The notes: a model not told the origin generated them from the sequence alone. 64,000 nucleotides of DNA from Clostridium cavendishii DSM 21758 (GCF_900141845.1 NZ_FQZB01000014.1:124001-188000), one strand, 5' to 3'. Shown: positions 34,267 to 44,124, counted from the first letter of the stretch. Numbers and translations: made by a program.

Positions 34267-36459
34267 CTAAAACGCTATACTTTGTTTTATTGGTATATTG
34301 TACCTACCTGTTTTTCTTACCTTTGGATCCATAAACTCTAAATTAAAAAATAAATATTTTATACTTGCATTACCTGTTGCATTTATTACTGTATATTGAT
34401 TTTCTAAATCAAAGCTTGAATTTTCTTTCTTCATATTCAATTGAATTATATCCTTTATTTTTCCTAATGTTTCATCTTTTGATTGTAACAATAAGAATAC
34501 TCTTAAATAGTCACTATAAATTGTGCTTAACAAAGCTTCTTTCCCTGTTAAATTATCAAAACTATCAAGAGTTTGTTGATCTTTATCAAGAACCTTTTTG
34601 GAAACCCACAGATCATGAGATTTTATAAGAGGTACCTTATGTCCCTTTAATAACCAATCCATATCCAATTTACTTTCATACGCAACCCAAGCTGCTGTAT
34701 ATAATGCTTTTAACCACGTTGGATTTACTGGTATCCCAAAGAATGCTAATGCAGTTGTTGTAGCTATTGCCATTTCTTCTATTAACCTTCTACATTCGCT
34801 TATATTTCTTATTGATATTGAATTTACTAATACCCTTGTTGCATATATCTTCCACCAATTTATTTTGCCGTTACTTTCGTCAGAATCTCTTCCTGATATT
34901 ATATATTCTATTTCATAATCTAATCCTGAGTTTTCATTTGTTACCATCATTGGTATCCTAAACTTCTTAGTGATATCATCTCCTACTACCCTATCTTTAA
35001 ACTTTGTCATTACATATTCATTTATATATAAGGTATTTCTAAGATTCATAAGATCTTGTTCTAGACTACTGAAATCCCCCATATAACCCAATGATTGCTT
35101 CATCCCTGAATTATCACTTCCTGAAAAGTTTTCTAATTCTTTTATAAAGTCTTGAGTATTTTTATTTTGAGATGGTAACTTAAATGATTTATCTATACTC
35201 TTCTTAGATTTACTATCTTCTTCCTTAGTATTATCCTTTGCATTATCGTCATCTTTCTTAAGCTGTTCTCCCATAGCTTTTTTATCCGCTTCTTTTTGAG
35301 AACGGTTTTCTTCATAATCTAATTGTTTCAATGAATTATATTTATTTTTTATTCCTTCTTTTTCTTTAGCTAAATTCGCTTTTTCTTTTTCGTAATTCTC
35401 TCTCTCTCTCTCATAACTTTTCATCGCATTATCATATGCTTCTTCTCTTTTATTATAGTCCTCATCACTTTCATCCTTGCCCTTACTAGGACTTTCAGGT
35501 GGCTTTACCTTACTCCACTCTTCATCTAACTTTGCTTCTCTTTCTTTTACACTCTTTATTGCTTGCTCTATTTCATTAATGACTTTTTCATTTTCTTCCA
35601 TTATCTTTAAGTTTTTCTTTATTCCTTCATCAGCCTTTGATTCAAATATTTTCTCATACTCTTTAAATTCTTTATCAAAACCACTTTTTATTTTATCCTT
35701 ACTTACACCTGTCTTCCCATCTGTAGCTCCTCCAGGTATATCTTTTACACTATTTTTATAAGCTTCATACTGTGGCCTTGCATCCTTTAATTTCTTTTCA
35801 AAGTTTTCTATCTTTGTTTTTAATTTTTTCATCTTATCTTTTGAATCATCTAAATTTTGAGTGTTATCAATATTTTTATCTGCTTTAACTGATTTAATCA
35901 AATCGTCAACTTCTTTTCCGTCATTAGCTATCTTATCTAGTTCCTTGTCTATACTTTTCATTTCTTTATCAAGTTCTTCTTTTTCTTCTAAAGTCTTTTT
36001 ATATTTACCCATGCCTTTAAATATATCTAACTTCTCTATAATTCCTTCTAATATATTTATAGGGGCCCTATATTTCATTGCTTGTAATATTTGATCTTCC
36101 AAAACCTTGTTTTGCTGCAATGGACCTGAAAAACCTAAGTTCAATGAATCTATGTTGTAATTGTACAAATCTGTATAATCTCCTGAACTTTTATCAGGAA
36201 CTAAATTCATCATTGCTATGTTTTTTACTTCTTCTCCAAGATTTCCATCACCTTTATCATAAGCAAATAGTTCGTACCTTTGCTTTAAAGGTTTATTGTA
36301 TGAAGCTAGGGCAGATTCCAAGCCATTTTGTACTGCTCTATTGACTTGGGCATCTGCCGTTCTCATTCTTGCTCCATCAACAAGTCCACCTATTAAGCTT
36401 ACTACTATAACTATTATTAAACTTAAAAATACTGTTATGGACCCATTTTTTTTATACAC
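34267..36459 (-). CDS. TadG-like protein with long coiled coil (DUF5702-type)
   Basis: 730 residues. N-terminus MYKKNGSITVFLSLIIVIVV and SLIGGLVDGARMRTADAQVN is the TadE/G-like membrane-pseudopilin start. Residues about 150-430 are a highly charged heptad-rich coiled coil (EEKEELDKEMKSIDKELDKI, EEWSKVKPPESPSKG, KERENYEKEK-like). The C-terminal 280 residues form a conserved domain with DYEIEYIISGRDSDESN and MDPKVRKTGRY. It is placed after TadE and before the lipoprotein. Likely a structural, cell-wall-spanning component of the Tad machine. The C-terminus has been duplicated twice downstream. Confidence 0.8.
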   Translation of the reverse strand: MYKKNGSITVFLSLIIVIVVSLIGGLVDGARMRTADAQVNRAVQNGLESALASYNKPLKQRYELFAYDKGDGNLGEEVKNIAMMNLVPDKSSGDYTDLYNYNIDSLNLGFSGPLQQNKVLEDQILQAMKYRAPINILEGIIEKLDIFKGMGKYKKTLEEKEELDKEMKSIDKELDKIANDGKEVDDLIKSVKADKNIDNTQNLDDSKDKMKKLKTKIENFEKKLKDARPQYEAYKNSVKDIPGGATDGKTGVSKDKIKSGFDKEFKEYEKIFESKADEGIKKNLKIMEENEKVINEIEQAIKSVKEREAKLDEEWSKVKPPESPSKGKDESDEDYNKREEAYDNAMKSYERERENYEKEKANLAKEKEGIKNKYNSLKQLDYEENRSQKEADKKAMGEQLKKDDDNAKDNTKEEDSKSKKSIDKSFKLPSQNKNTQDFIKELENFSGSDNSGMKQSLGYMGDFSSLEQDLMNLRNTLYINEYVMTKFKDRVVGDDITKKFRIPMMVTNENSGLDYEIEYIISGRDSDESNGKINWWKIYATRVLVNSISIRNISECRRLIEEMAIATTTALAFFGIPVNPTWLKALYTAAWVAYESKLDMDWLLKGHKVPLIKSHDLWVSKKVLDKDQQTLDSFDNLTGKEALLSTIYSDYLRVFLLLQSKDETLGKIKDIIQLNMKKENSSFDLENQYTVINATGNASIKYLFFNLEFMDPKVRKTGRYNIPIKQSIAF

Positions 36460-36487
36460 TTTTCCCCCTCTTTCTTATTCATTTACC

Positions 36488-37117
36488 CTACTTTACAAAC
36501 TGCTCAAAATCATTCAATAATTTGTTCATTTTATTTGTAAAAGCGGTAAAATTATCTCCTAGTTTTATATCATTCCTAAACTTAACATCTTCCCAAACAT
36601 CTACCATTACATCAATATTTCTTGTAAATTCCACCGGATTGTTTATAACTGACTCTACATATACTTCATCTTTTATAGGCTTAGTTATTCCTATTATCTT
36701 AAATAATCCTCCAAAAGGAACCCCATAATCTATAGTAACCTTTGCCTTTAATTTCCTATATATAATATAATTTGAAGTATCTAATTCAGGTGTTATTTTT
36801 ACCCCATTTGCTAATAAACAATTACCTATATCACTTTTAATATAGCCTCCAACTGTTGCTTTTTTCTTGTTTGATTCAAAATCATATAAGGCATTTCCTC
36901 CTGAAGTATATGCTCCTGTCTTAAAATCAATATTAGTCTTAGACCAATATATAGTTGCTTTATCTAGGTTTTTATTAACTAATGCTACACCCACAGTTCT
37001 GTTGTATAGCATTGCTGCAATAAAACAAATAAATATTATGAATACTAAAACTATAGGAAATATAAATGCCATTTCTACTGTCATACTACCTTTTTTGCTT
37101 TTTGTAACATCTCTCAT
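36488..37117 (-). CDS. tadE: TadE-like pseudopilin
   Basis: 209 residues. KKGSMTVEMAFIFPIVLVFI (residues 8-27) is the TadE signature: cleavage-type Gly-Ser, Glu at +5 and a long hydrophobic helix. The rest is an extracellular domain of about 175 residues. It starts nine bases after the Flp pilin stop and ends 28 bases before the TadG-like gene. Probable pilus-initiation minor pilin processed by one of the two peptidases. Compare the toxin-bearing TadE at 30529-31881, which has the same N-terminus. Confidence 0.88.
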   Translation of the reverse strand: MRDVTKSKKGSMTVEMAFIFPIVLVFIIFICFIAAMLYNRTVGVALVNKNLDKATIYWSKTNIDFKTGAYTSGGNALYDFESNKKKATVGGYIKSDIGNCLLANGVKITPELDTSNYIIYRKLKAKVTIDYGVPFGGLFKIIGITKPIKDEVYVESVINNPVEFTRNIDVMVDVWEDVKFRNDIKLGDNFTAFTNKMNKLLNDFEQFVK

Positions 37118-37126
37118 ATTATTCTT

Positions 37127-37294
37127 TTAGATACCATCGCCATTTGTTTTTATTTTACCAAGTATTGATGTAACAAACTCTACTATCTTAGTTTTAAATA
37201 ATAATACAAGTGCTACTAATACTACTATTATAAGTACCAATTCTACAGTTCCCATACCTTCTTCTTCTTTTACTAATCTCTTTAAATAATTCAT
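37127..37294 (-). CDS. flp: Flp-type pilin (type IVb)
   Basis: 55 residues, below the length usually picked as a gene. LKRLVKEEEGMGTVELVLII then VLVALVLLFKTKIVEFVTSI: Gly-X4-Glu prepilin site (Glu at +5), then a hydrophobic helix, as in Flp/Flp1 pilins. ATG at 37292-37294 is preceded by a GGAGGGG ribosome site. It sits between TadC and TadE, the standard place. It is the expected major subunit of the pilus. Confidence 0.88.
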   Translation of the reverse strand: MNYLKRLVKEEEGMGTVELVLIIVVLVALVLLFKTKIVEFVTSILGKIKTNGDGI

Positions 37295-37317
37295 TTTAAC
37301 CCCTCCATTTTTTTATT

Positions 37318-38187
37318 TTAAAATGCTGATAATTGTAATAACGCCGGTGTAAGTATTACAATAAATACTGCTATAAGCATCAATATCATAGGAAAAAGTA
37401 ATTTAGTAGATGCTTCTTCCCCCTTTTGTTTAGCCATGTTTTTTCTTCCTTCCCAACACTCAAAAGAAAGTTTATTAAGCATAACAACTATATCAGCAGA
37501 ACCCCTATTCATATTCTGCATTATTATAGTTGAAAATTTTGTTATCTCTTGTACCTTAGTTCTTCTTGATAAGTCTCTTAATGATATCTCTAAGCCTTTG
37601 TTTCCCTTCATATCTAAATAAGTTTTTTTCATCTCATGATATAAAACTGATTCTTTGTTATTCCTATTTACTATTCTTCCCCAAGCGTTATCTATAGTTA
37701 ATCCAGCATTTATAAGAAGCGAAAGTTTACTTAAAAATTCTGGAAACTCATACCTTATATTTCTAGATCTTTTTTCAAAGTTTTTGCTTAAGTTACTATC
37801 CATCAAAAAATAGGCTCCTCCACATGCTACTGGTCCTAATGCTAACATTAATGGACTAAACTCTCCATTTGTTAACATTAATAAATATACAGCTGCCCAA
37901 GCTAATAACATACATAAACTTTTATTTGCCTCATATATTCTTAGATTTGCATTTCCTTCCATTCCATAAATAGAAATCATTTTTGCATAAACTTCTTTAT
38001 TTATCTTCTTAAAATTAGCTATACCTATAATATCTACTATTACAAATCCAATAGGTAAGAATTCTCTTAATGCATATTGTGATTTATCAATATCTTTAAT
38101 ATTTTCTTTATAGCCTTTTTTACTTCCCATAGAATAAAGTACCACTATAACAATCATAACTATAACAAATGGTATACCAGCTATCAT
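37318..38187 (-). CDS. tadC: TadC-type inner-membrane platform protein
   Basis: 289 residues, with membrane segments at the N-terminus, middle and C-terminus and the GspF-like cytoplasmic block RYEFPEFLSKLSLLINAGLT followed by FSTIIMQNMNRGSADIVVML. TadC pairs with TadB to form the platform that couples the CpaF ATPase to pilin movement. The start is two bases after the TadB stop, so translational coupling is likely. Confidence 0.9.
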   Translation of the reverse strand: MIAGIPFVIVMIVIVVLYSMGSKKGYKENIKDIDKSQYALREFLPIGFVIVDIIGIANFKKINKEVYAKMISIYGMEGNANLRIYEANKSLCMLLAWAAVYLLMLTNGEFSPLMLALGPVACGGAYFLMDSNLSKNFEKRSRNIRYEFPEFLSKLSLLINAGLTIDNAWGRIVNRNNKESVLYHEMKKTYLDMKGNKGLEISLRDLSRRTKVQEITKFSTIIMQNMNRGSADIVVMLNKLSFECWEGRKNMAKQKGEEASTKLLFPMILMLIAVFIVILTPALLQLSAF

Positions 38188-38189
38188 AT

Positions 38190-39152
38190 TTACACCTCTA
38201 TATTCATAATTTTCTTAGCTATAAAGTTAGCTATAAGTATTACTATAAGAGCAGCAGTACAAGCTATTCTTCCAGATATCGAACTTAATGGTGCCATAAA
38301 GTCTGGTGCTGATACTCTTAGAAAAAGAACTAATGCTATTGGTATTATTGATAAAACCTTTGCTTCAAACTTCTTACCTGCTATTAAGGTTTCTATTTCT
38401 TGCTTTATTTCTATTTTGTCACCTATTATTTGAGAAGAGTTTCTTATAACTTCTTTTAAGTTACCGCCTGTTCTTGTACAAGAGGTAAAAATATCTGCAA
38501 ATGTTTCTACATCCTCTAGCCCACTTCTAACAGCTAAATCTTCTAAAGATTCTTCTATTGTTTCATTTCTATCAATTCTTCTTATGATATATTGAAGTTC
38601 TTCTAATATAAAACATTCTTTATCCTCTTCGTATATTATTTTCAAGTCATTATAACTATCTTTAAAAGCCATAGGTACAGCTTTACCTGCTGTCAAAGAT
38701 GACGATATTGCATATAATGCTTCTTTGAATTGTACTAATAACTTGCTTTTTCTTTGTCGTATTATATTCTTTTTTTTGAATTTTGGGTAAATAAAACCAA
38801 TCAAACTTATAGCTATAGCCCATGGTATACTATAATAGAATATATATCCTACCCCAAAACAAACAGCCATAGCTAGAAGGGACCACATTATATATTCTTG
38901 AAATTTCATATCATAAAAAGAATAATTTGGTAATAACCCGTTCCATTCAGGCTTCTTACTTTTCTTTTTTTCTTTTTTAGGTTTCTTTTTCTCCTTTTTG
39001 TCATCATTGTTATTTTCTATTAGTTCTTCAGTTTCTTCTTCTATTACCTCATATTCATATTGATTTTTTCTCTTTACAACCAATATTACTATAACGAAAA
39101 TAGTAGCTATCACAAGTAAAGTAGCTATTAATATAATGATGGTACTGCTCAT
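38190..39152 (-). CDS. tadB: TadB-type inner-membrane platform protein
   Basis: 320 residues. N-terminal membrane helix, then a Lys/Glu-rich stretch (DDKKEKKKPKKEKKKSKKPE), two further helices and a GspF domain with ALYAISSSLTAGKAVPMAFK and FTSCTRTGGNLKEVIRNSSQ. Forms the membrane platform with TadC. The gene follows CpaF by 12 bases. The basic linker is longer than in many TadB proteins. Confidence 0.9.
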   Translation of the reverse strand: MSSTIIILIATLLVIATIFVIVILVVKRKNQYEYEVIEEETEELIENNNDDKKEKKKPKKEKKKSKKPEWNGLLPNYSFYDMKFQEYIMWSLLAMAVCFGVGYIFYYSIPWAIAISLIGFIYPKFKKKNIIRQRKSKLLVQFKEALYAISSSLTAGKAVPMAFKDSYNDLKIIYEEDKECFILEELQYIIRRIDRNETIEESLEDLAVRSGLEDVETFADIFTSCTRTGGNLKEVIRNSSQIIGDKIEIKQEIETLIAGKKFEAKVLSIIPIALVLFLRVSAPDFMAPLSSISGRIACTAALIVILIANFIAKKIMNIEV

Positions 39153-39164
39153 TTTCTCCCCCTT

Positions 39165-40412
39165 TTATATTTCTGTACTTAACCCTGCCATCTGGAATTT
39201 TTCAACATTTATCATCTTATTCTGTGTTCTCTTAAGACCACCTATGATTTTTCCATTTTCAGTTTCACCCTCTTCTTTAAAAGCATATAATGGATTTAAA
39301 TGTATTCTTCCACCTTCATACCCAAGTACTTCTGTAATCTCTAATACCTTTCTACTCCTATCTCTTAATCTTCCTAAGTGAACTATAATATCTATAGCTG
39401 AAGCTATCTGCTGTCTTATTGCATCTATAGGAAAACTTGCCCCACATAAAACCATTGTTTCTAATCTACTAAGCATATCACCAGTTGAGTTGGCATGTCC
39501 TGTTGATAATGAACCATCATGACCTGTATTCATGGCTTGAAGCATGTCTAATGCTTCTGCACCTCTGACTTCTCCTACAACTATTCTATCTGGTCTCATT
39601 CTTAAGGATGACTTTATTAAATCTCTCATTGAGATTTGTCCTTTACCCTCAGTATTTGCATTTCTAGTCTCTAACCTTACTAAGTTATCAACATTTCTTA
39701 TTTGAAGTTCTGCAGAGTCTTCTATAGTTATAACCCTTTCATCTCTTGGAATAAAGTTTGATAAAGCATTTAAAAAGGTTGTTTTACCTGACCCAGTTCC
39801 CCCACTTATAAATATATTAAATTTGGCTTTTACCATTCGTTCTAATACAACAGCTATATCTTCCGTTATAGATTTGAATTCTATAAGCCTTTCTATTGTT
39901 ACTGGTTTATCAGGGAATTTTCTTATTGTTATTATAGGCCCATTTAAAGCTATTGGTGGAAGAACTATGTTAACTCTGGAGCCATCTTTAAGCCTAGCAT
40001 CTACTATAGGTGATGATTCATTTACTACTCTATTTACATCTGAAACTATTTTTTGTATAAGATTCTCTAGCTTTTTTTTATCTTCAAATACTGTATTTAA
40101 TTTTGTTATCTCACCATTTTTTTCTACAAATATATTTTCTGGTCCATTTATCATTATTTCTGTAACTGTCTTATCATCAACTAATGGTTGTAATACATCT
40201 AACTTTCTTATAGAGTTATATACTACATTTACTAGTTCCATTTTTTCAGAAACACTTATTCCTAAACCCTTTGTTCTTTTAAAAACTTCTTTTGATATAA
40301 TTTCTCTAGCTTCATCATCAGATATATCTCTTTGTATAAAGCTATCTTCCCTTGTTATTGCATTTACCTCATCAATTATTTTTTGTCTTATTTCTTCATC
40401 CATAAAGCTCAC
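39165..40412 (-). CDS. cpaF: CpaF/TadA secretion ATPase
   Basis: 415 residues. Walker A ISGGTGSGKTTFLNALSNF, Asp box VITIEDSAELQI, Walker B RIVVGEVRGAEALDML and His box SLSTGHANS are all intact. Hexameric GspE-family ATPase that powers pilus extension and, in Tad systems, retraction. The start overlaps the end of the TadZ gene by no bases (TadZ stop at 40413), so the pair is coupled. A complete motif set suggests a working pilus. Confidence 0.95.
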   Translation of the reverse strand: MSFMDEEIRQKIIDEVNAITREDSFIQRDISDDEAREIISKEVFKRTKGLGISVSEKMELVNVVYNSIRKLDVLQPLVDDKTVTEIMINGPENIFVEKNGEITKLNTVFEDKKKLENLIQKIVSDVNRVVNESSPIVDARLKDGSRVNIVLPPIALNGPIITIRKFPDKPVTIERLIEFKSITEDIAVVLERMVKAKFNIFISGGTGSGKTTFLNALSNFIPRDERVITIEDSAELQIRNVDNLVRLETRNANTEGKGQISMRDLIKSSLRMRPDRIVVGEVRGAEALDMLQAMNTGHDGSLSTGHANSTGDMLSRLETMVLCGASFPIDAIRQQIASAIDIIVHLGRLRDRSRKVLEITEVLGYEGGRIHLNPLYAFKEEGETENGKIIGGLKRTQNKMINVEKFQMAGLSTEI

Positions 40413-41498
40413 CTACACTAATCTTAATTTTAATATAATATCTTGAATGGCTCTTGTAATATTTATATTTTCTTCTATTCCTTGTTCACCTGTTATACTT
40501 AATTTAATATCATAAGGAATAGCTTGTTCTATAGCTTTATGTTCTCTTTCTATAACACTAGGTATAGTATATTCAACATCTGTTCGTGCCTTATTTATTA
40601 ATATATAATAGTTATCCATATTGTTTATATTATTCAAAAATATGTTAGTCTTAATAGTAGATGAACTGTCTTTTCCTATAGGAAATACTATATGATTTGA
40701 TGAATTTAATATCATCTTATATTGTGAGTTAAATTTTGAACTTGTATCTACTATTATATAGTTAAACATTTTTAAATCTAACAAACTCTCAAGCATAAAT
40801 TTTATATCATCTTTATCTAAATCTTCTATATCTAAAATACTTTCAGTTGGTGAAAAATATCTTATTGATGATGATTCATCCTTTAAGGAAAAGTCTACAA
40901 ATTTCTTTCTTATATTATTATTTCTTTCTTTTATAGCAAAGATAAAGTCTGATAGGCCTGTTTCTTCCTCACAATTAAAATACAGTTCTGTTGATTGTAC
41001 ATCTTCAAGATTTAAATATAATACATCTAATCCTCTACTTGCTAACTCTTTACATAAACTTACTGCTAAAGTAGTTTTGCCAATTCCTCCGATTGGTGAA
41101 TATACTGTTAATATTTTTGTACTTGTATGGTTTGAAACTACCCTTTCCAAGTTTTCTGGGCTTTGTTCTGCATATGCCTTAATTATGATTTCATATAACA
41201 TAGAACCAGGTGTATATTTATTTATTAATGGATAATTCTCGAATACTCCTGCTTCTTTTGCTTCACCTAAAATAACCTTAGACTTTATATTATATTTTTT
41301 TATTTCATCAAAATATAAATCTTTATTTATAAGAACAATATCTATCCTTTTACCTGACTTTAGGTAATCCATAGCATATTCTTTGTTTGAAAACCCTGTT
41401 ATATAGAATTTATCTCCATAATTATTATTAAAGTAAGTACTAACCCCTTTTATATATCTTTCATCATAATCAACTATTACCAAATTTATTTTTGCCAT
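40413..41498 (-). CDS. tadZ: TadZ/CpaE-like localisation ATPase
   Basis: 361 residues. The N-terminus is an atypical receiver-like domain (NLVIVDYDERYIKGVSTYFN). The C-terminus is a ParA/MinD-type ATPase with deviant Walker A SPIGGIGKTTLAVSL and the YLNLEDVQS switch. TadZ places the pilus machine in the cell. The start overlaps the last base of the phosphatase gene. The conserved phospho-accepting Asp context is degenerate, so phosphorylation is doubtful. Confidence 0.85.
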   Translation of the reverse strand: MAKINLVIVDYDERYIKGVSTYFNNNYGDKFYITGFSNKEYAMDYLKSGKRIDIVLINKDLYFDEIKKYNIKSKVILGEAKEAGVFENYPLINKYTPGSMLYEIIIKAYAEQSPENLERVVSNHTSTKILTVYSPIGGIGKTTLAVSLCKELASRGLDVLYLNLEDVQSTELYFNCEEETGLSDFIFAIKERNNNIRKKFVDFSLKDESSSIRYFSPTESILDIEDLDKDDIKFMLESLLDLKMFNYIIVDTSSKFNSQYKMILNSSNHIVFPIGKDSSSTIKTNIFLNNINNMDNYYILINKARTDVEYTIPSVIEREHKAIEQAIPYDIKLSITGEQGIEENINITRAIQDIILKLRLV

Positions 41499-42325
41499 TA
41501 TTCACGCCTCCTTATAAGCCTACTAAAAATATTTTCTTTTTCTCTTCTTCCTTCTATTATTACTAGGATTAAGGAAATATTATCTCTTTCTTTTCTATTT
41601 TTAACAGTTTGAACCATATTAATAGCTAAATCTTGTACTTCAGTATCATAATCTTCACTCTTTAATAATTTATCCAGCTCTATTTTCATCTCTTTTTCAT
41701 TAAATTTGTTATAAAATCCATCACTACATAATAAAAAAGCCGCACTTTGTCCTATTTCTCCTATTTTCTTATAAACTACTATATTCTCTTTTGCGCCTAC
41801 ACACTGTAAAAGTATGTTTTTCATTTTGCTATTTTTTGCTTCTTCTATTGTCATCTCTTTATTTTTCACTTTCATTGCAACATAAGAATCGTCTTCTGTT
41901 TCTTGTATTACACGCTTGTCTACTCTATATATCCTTGAATCTCCAACATTAACTATGTAATATTTATTTCCAGATATAAATAGAGCTGTTACAGTGGTTC
42001 CTATTTTACTATTTATCTCTTTTGAATATTTATATATTCTTCTATTTGCCCTTAACAATGTTTCTTCTAAGGATTCTATTATGTCTTTATCTTCTTTTTT
42101 TATTAGATCTCCTACTTCATTTTCCCACCATTCTTTAAAGCATTTCACAGCACTTAGGCTAGCTATCTCCCCTTGAGATAACCCACCTAATCCATCACAA
42201 ACTAAGAAAAGTCCAAATTCTTTCCCTTTATAATCACCAATTTCAACTAACACACTATCTTGATTTGTAGTCTTTGTATTTCCTATGTCACTTGCTACTC
42301 CTACATGAAACTTTAGGTTATCCAT
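41498..42325 (-). CDS. PP2C-family protein phosphatase
   Basis: 275 residues. Metal-binding motifs: ASDIGNTKTTNQDSVLV, VCDGLGGLSQGEIAS, TVTALFI, NVGDSRIYRV and LLCSDGFYNKF. The last two hold the metal Asp residues. A cytosolic Ser/Thr phosphatase of the PrpC/Stp class. It lies between the FHA gene (12 bases) and TadZ (1-base overlap), so it probably controls phosphorylation of Tad components. No Ser/Thr kinase gene is visible in the window; it must be encoded elsewhere. Confidence 0.92.
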   Translation of the reverse strand: MDNLKFHVGVASDIGNTKTTNQDSVLVEIGDYKGKEFGLFLVCDGLGGLSQGEIASLSAVKCFKEWWENEVGDLIKKEDKDIIESLEETLLRANRRIYKYSKEINSKIGTTVTALFISGNKYYIVNVGDSRIYRVDKRVIQETEDDSYVAMKVKNKEMTIEEAKNSKMKNILLQCVGAKENIVVYKKIGEIGQSAAFLLCSDGFYNKFNEKEMKIELDKLLKSEDYDTEVQDLAINMVQTVKNRKERDNISLILVIIEGRREKENIFSRLIRRRE

Positions 42326-42337
42326 AAATAAAACTCC

Positions 42338-43897
42338 TTAATAGAACTTAAAAATATATTTTTCATTTGCGAAAGCTACTACATCATTCTCCCTAAGTGG
42401 ATATTCACTATTACTACTTAATCTTTCGCCATTTATGAAAGTTCCATTTTTAGAATTTAAATCTACTAATACATAAGTGTCTCCAACTTTGATTATTTCG
42501 GCATGTACCTTTCCTACTGCTTTATTTAATATTGTATAATCAACCTGTGAGCTTAATCTTCCTAATCTAAACCTATCTTTTGATATATAGATTCTTTCAA
42601 TTGCACCACCTTTATCTGCTAATAAAAATGGATAATTAGTACTTAATAACTCTGTCTCAAAAGCTGCCTCTGTTGATATTTCTCTTTTAGATAAATTTAC
42701 TGATGGCGGATTGTTATTAACATTATTATTTGTATTATTATCTACATTGCTATTAATTTTTGCTTTCTTATCCTTTTTGTCTTTCTTATCTTTTTTATTA
42801 TTTTGTATATCTTTTTCTTGTACACCCTTTACTTTTTTGCTTACCTTTACCTTTACTTTTTTCTTTTTATCTAAAGCTGATTTAGTAACTAGAAAGTCCA
42901 ACGCTCCAACTAATAATACAGCTCCACCTTTTTCTGTTATTTCAAAATCAGTAATAAAAAGGAAGACGCTAACGCTTATTCCTATAAATAAAAGTTGCAT
43001 TATTGCTGCAATTATTATATTTACTGTTTTATATACTTCTTTTACCTCTTCTACTACTTCTGTTTTAGTATTCCCTTTAGCACCCTTCCCAACTTTAGAG
43101 GCTAATTTATTACTTGAGTTATTCTGTGGAGATGATGTACCTATATTTGAAGAATTATTTCCATTTTGTCTTTGTCTATCTACTTGAGATATGCTGTTTG
43201 AACTATAATTTGAATTATTTAAACTATTCGAATTATAATTTAGATTTCCAGAATTTATGGCTTGTCTTGATTCAATAGGAGTACTTATAGTTTCCTTAGG
43301 TCTATATGTTACTTGTTGACTTGAACTACTAAGCTCATCAGTCAAAAAACTGTGAAATTCTCTAATAGTTACCCCTTGTTTCTTTATATAGTTTAATATT
43401 TTTTGTATATAATTATCTGATGTTTCTTCTTCTATATTAGCATAGTCTACTATAATTGATTTTATTAAATTTTTAAAATCTAGATTAACATCGTCTATAT
43501 AGTTTTTTTCTATTGGTAAATATACATACTTTATTGAATACTTTTCTTCATCAATAAATATCTTGTCTCCATCTAAAATATAATTGTTACTTACTAAGTA
43601 GTGTTCCTCAGCTTCCAAAGCTCCTGTACATAAGTTATTTAAAACTTTTATAATTTTACTTTTGTTTAGTTTATTGTTAGAAAAAAATGTTTCTAGACTT
43701 ACTAAACTTGTAGTATCATAAAACAATTGAATATCTAAATTAAATTGTCTTTTTTCTATACTTAATAAGCCTCCATCTTCTAGACTATTTATCATTTCTA
43801 ATTGGAAGTCTATAATAGGCTCATTAGAAATAGTTGCAACTAGATAGCTTTTACTACTATTACTGTTACTTGAAAAATTAATTAAGCTATTTACCAT
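42338..43897 (-). CDS. FHA-domain protein, first gene of the Tad operon
   Basis: 519 residues from ATG at 43895-43897, chosen because GGAGG lies eight bases upstream; a longer frame starts 14 codons earlier. Order: N-terminal domain of about 200 residues (DUF6382-like), Ser/Asn-rich linker, two membrane segments (about 290-345), Lys-rich stretch, then a C-terminal FHA domain with FRLGRLSSQVDYTILNKAVG and VDLNSKNGTFINGERL. FHA domains bind phosphothreonine. With the adjacent PP2C it forms a phospho-switch likely to gate pilus activity. Confidence 0.85.
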   Translation of the reverse strand: MVNSLINFSSNSNSSKSYLVATISNEPIIDFQLEMINSLEDGGLLSIEKRQFNLDIQLFYDTTSLVSLETFFSNNKLNKSKIIKVLNNLCTGALEAEEHYLVSNNYILDGDKIFIDEEKYSIKYVYLPIEKNYIDDVNLDFKNLIKSIIVDYANIEEETSDNYIQKILNYIKKQGVTIREFHSFLTDELSSSSQQVTYRPKETISTPIESRQAINSGNLNYNSNSLNNSNYSSNSISQVDRQRQNGNNSSNIGTSSPQNNSSNKLASKVGKGAKGNTKTEVVEEVKEVYKTVNIIIAAIMQLLFIGISVSVFLFITDFEITEKGGAVLLVGALDFLVTKSALDKKKKVKVKVSKKVKGVQEKDIQNNKKDKKDKKDKKAKINSNVDNNTNNNVNNNPPSVNLSKREISTEAAFETELLSTNYPFLLADKGGAIERIYISKDRFRLGRLSSQVDYTILNKAVGKVHAEIIKVGDTYVLVDLNSKNGTFINGERLSSNSEYPLRENDVVAFANEKYIFKFY

Positions 43898-44060
43898 AAA
43901 AAATCCCTCCATAATACTCTCTCCATTAAATTTTACCATTTATATTTTATTTTTACAATATATTAAAATTATGTATATGATATCTTAATAATCTTCATTT
44001 TTCTATTTATTGAAAAACATTATAATTTTTTAACTTTAAAAGATTACTTATTCTTATATA

Positions 44061-44124
44061 ATTAACTATATAGACAAAAAAAGATGAAGAATATTCCTTC
44101 ACCTTCTTATCTATATAATTAATT
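44061..44124 (-). terminator. Terminator between the ATP-grasp operon and the Tad operon
   Basis: Minus-strand stem 44081-44089 with 44097-44105 (one wobble pair), extended outward by ATTAA(C)TATATAGA arms, with a T-run (44076-44082). It closes the operon ending at 44119. The 160 bases on to the FHA gene should hold the Tad promoter, which I could not pin down. Confidence 0.75.

Noticed and set aside
39823..40446. 207-codon plus-strand frame over cpaF
   Set aside because: Long only because the opposite strand encodes a conserved ATPase; no recognisable protein.
42711..43187. 158-codon plus-strand frame over the FHA gene
   Set aside because: Antisense of a Lys-rich and hydrophobic segment; Leu/Phe/Ser-rich translation typical of a shadow frame.
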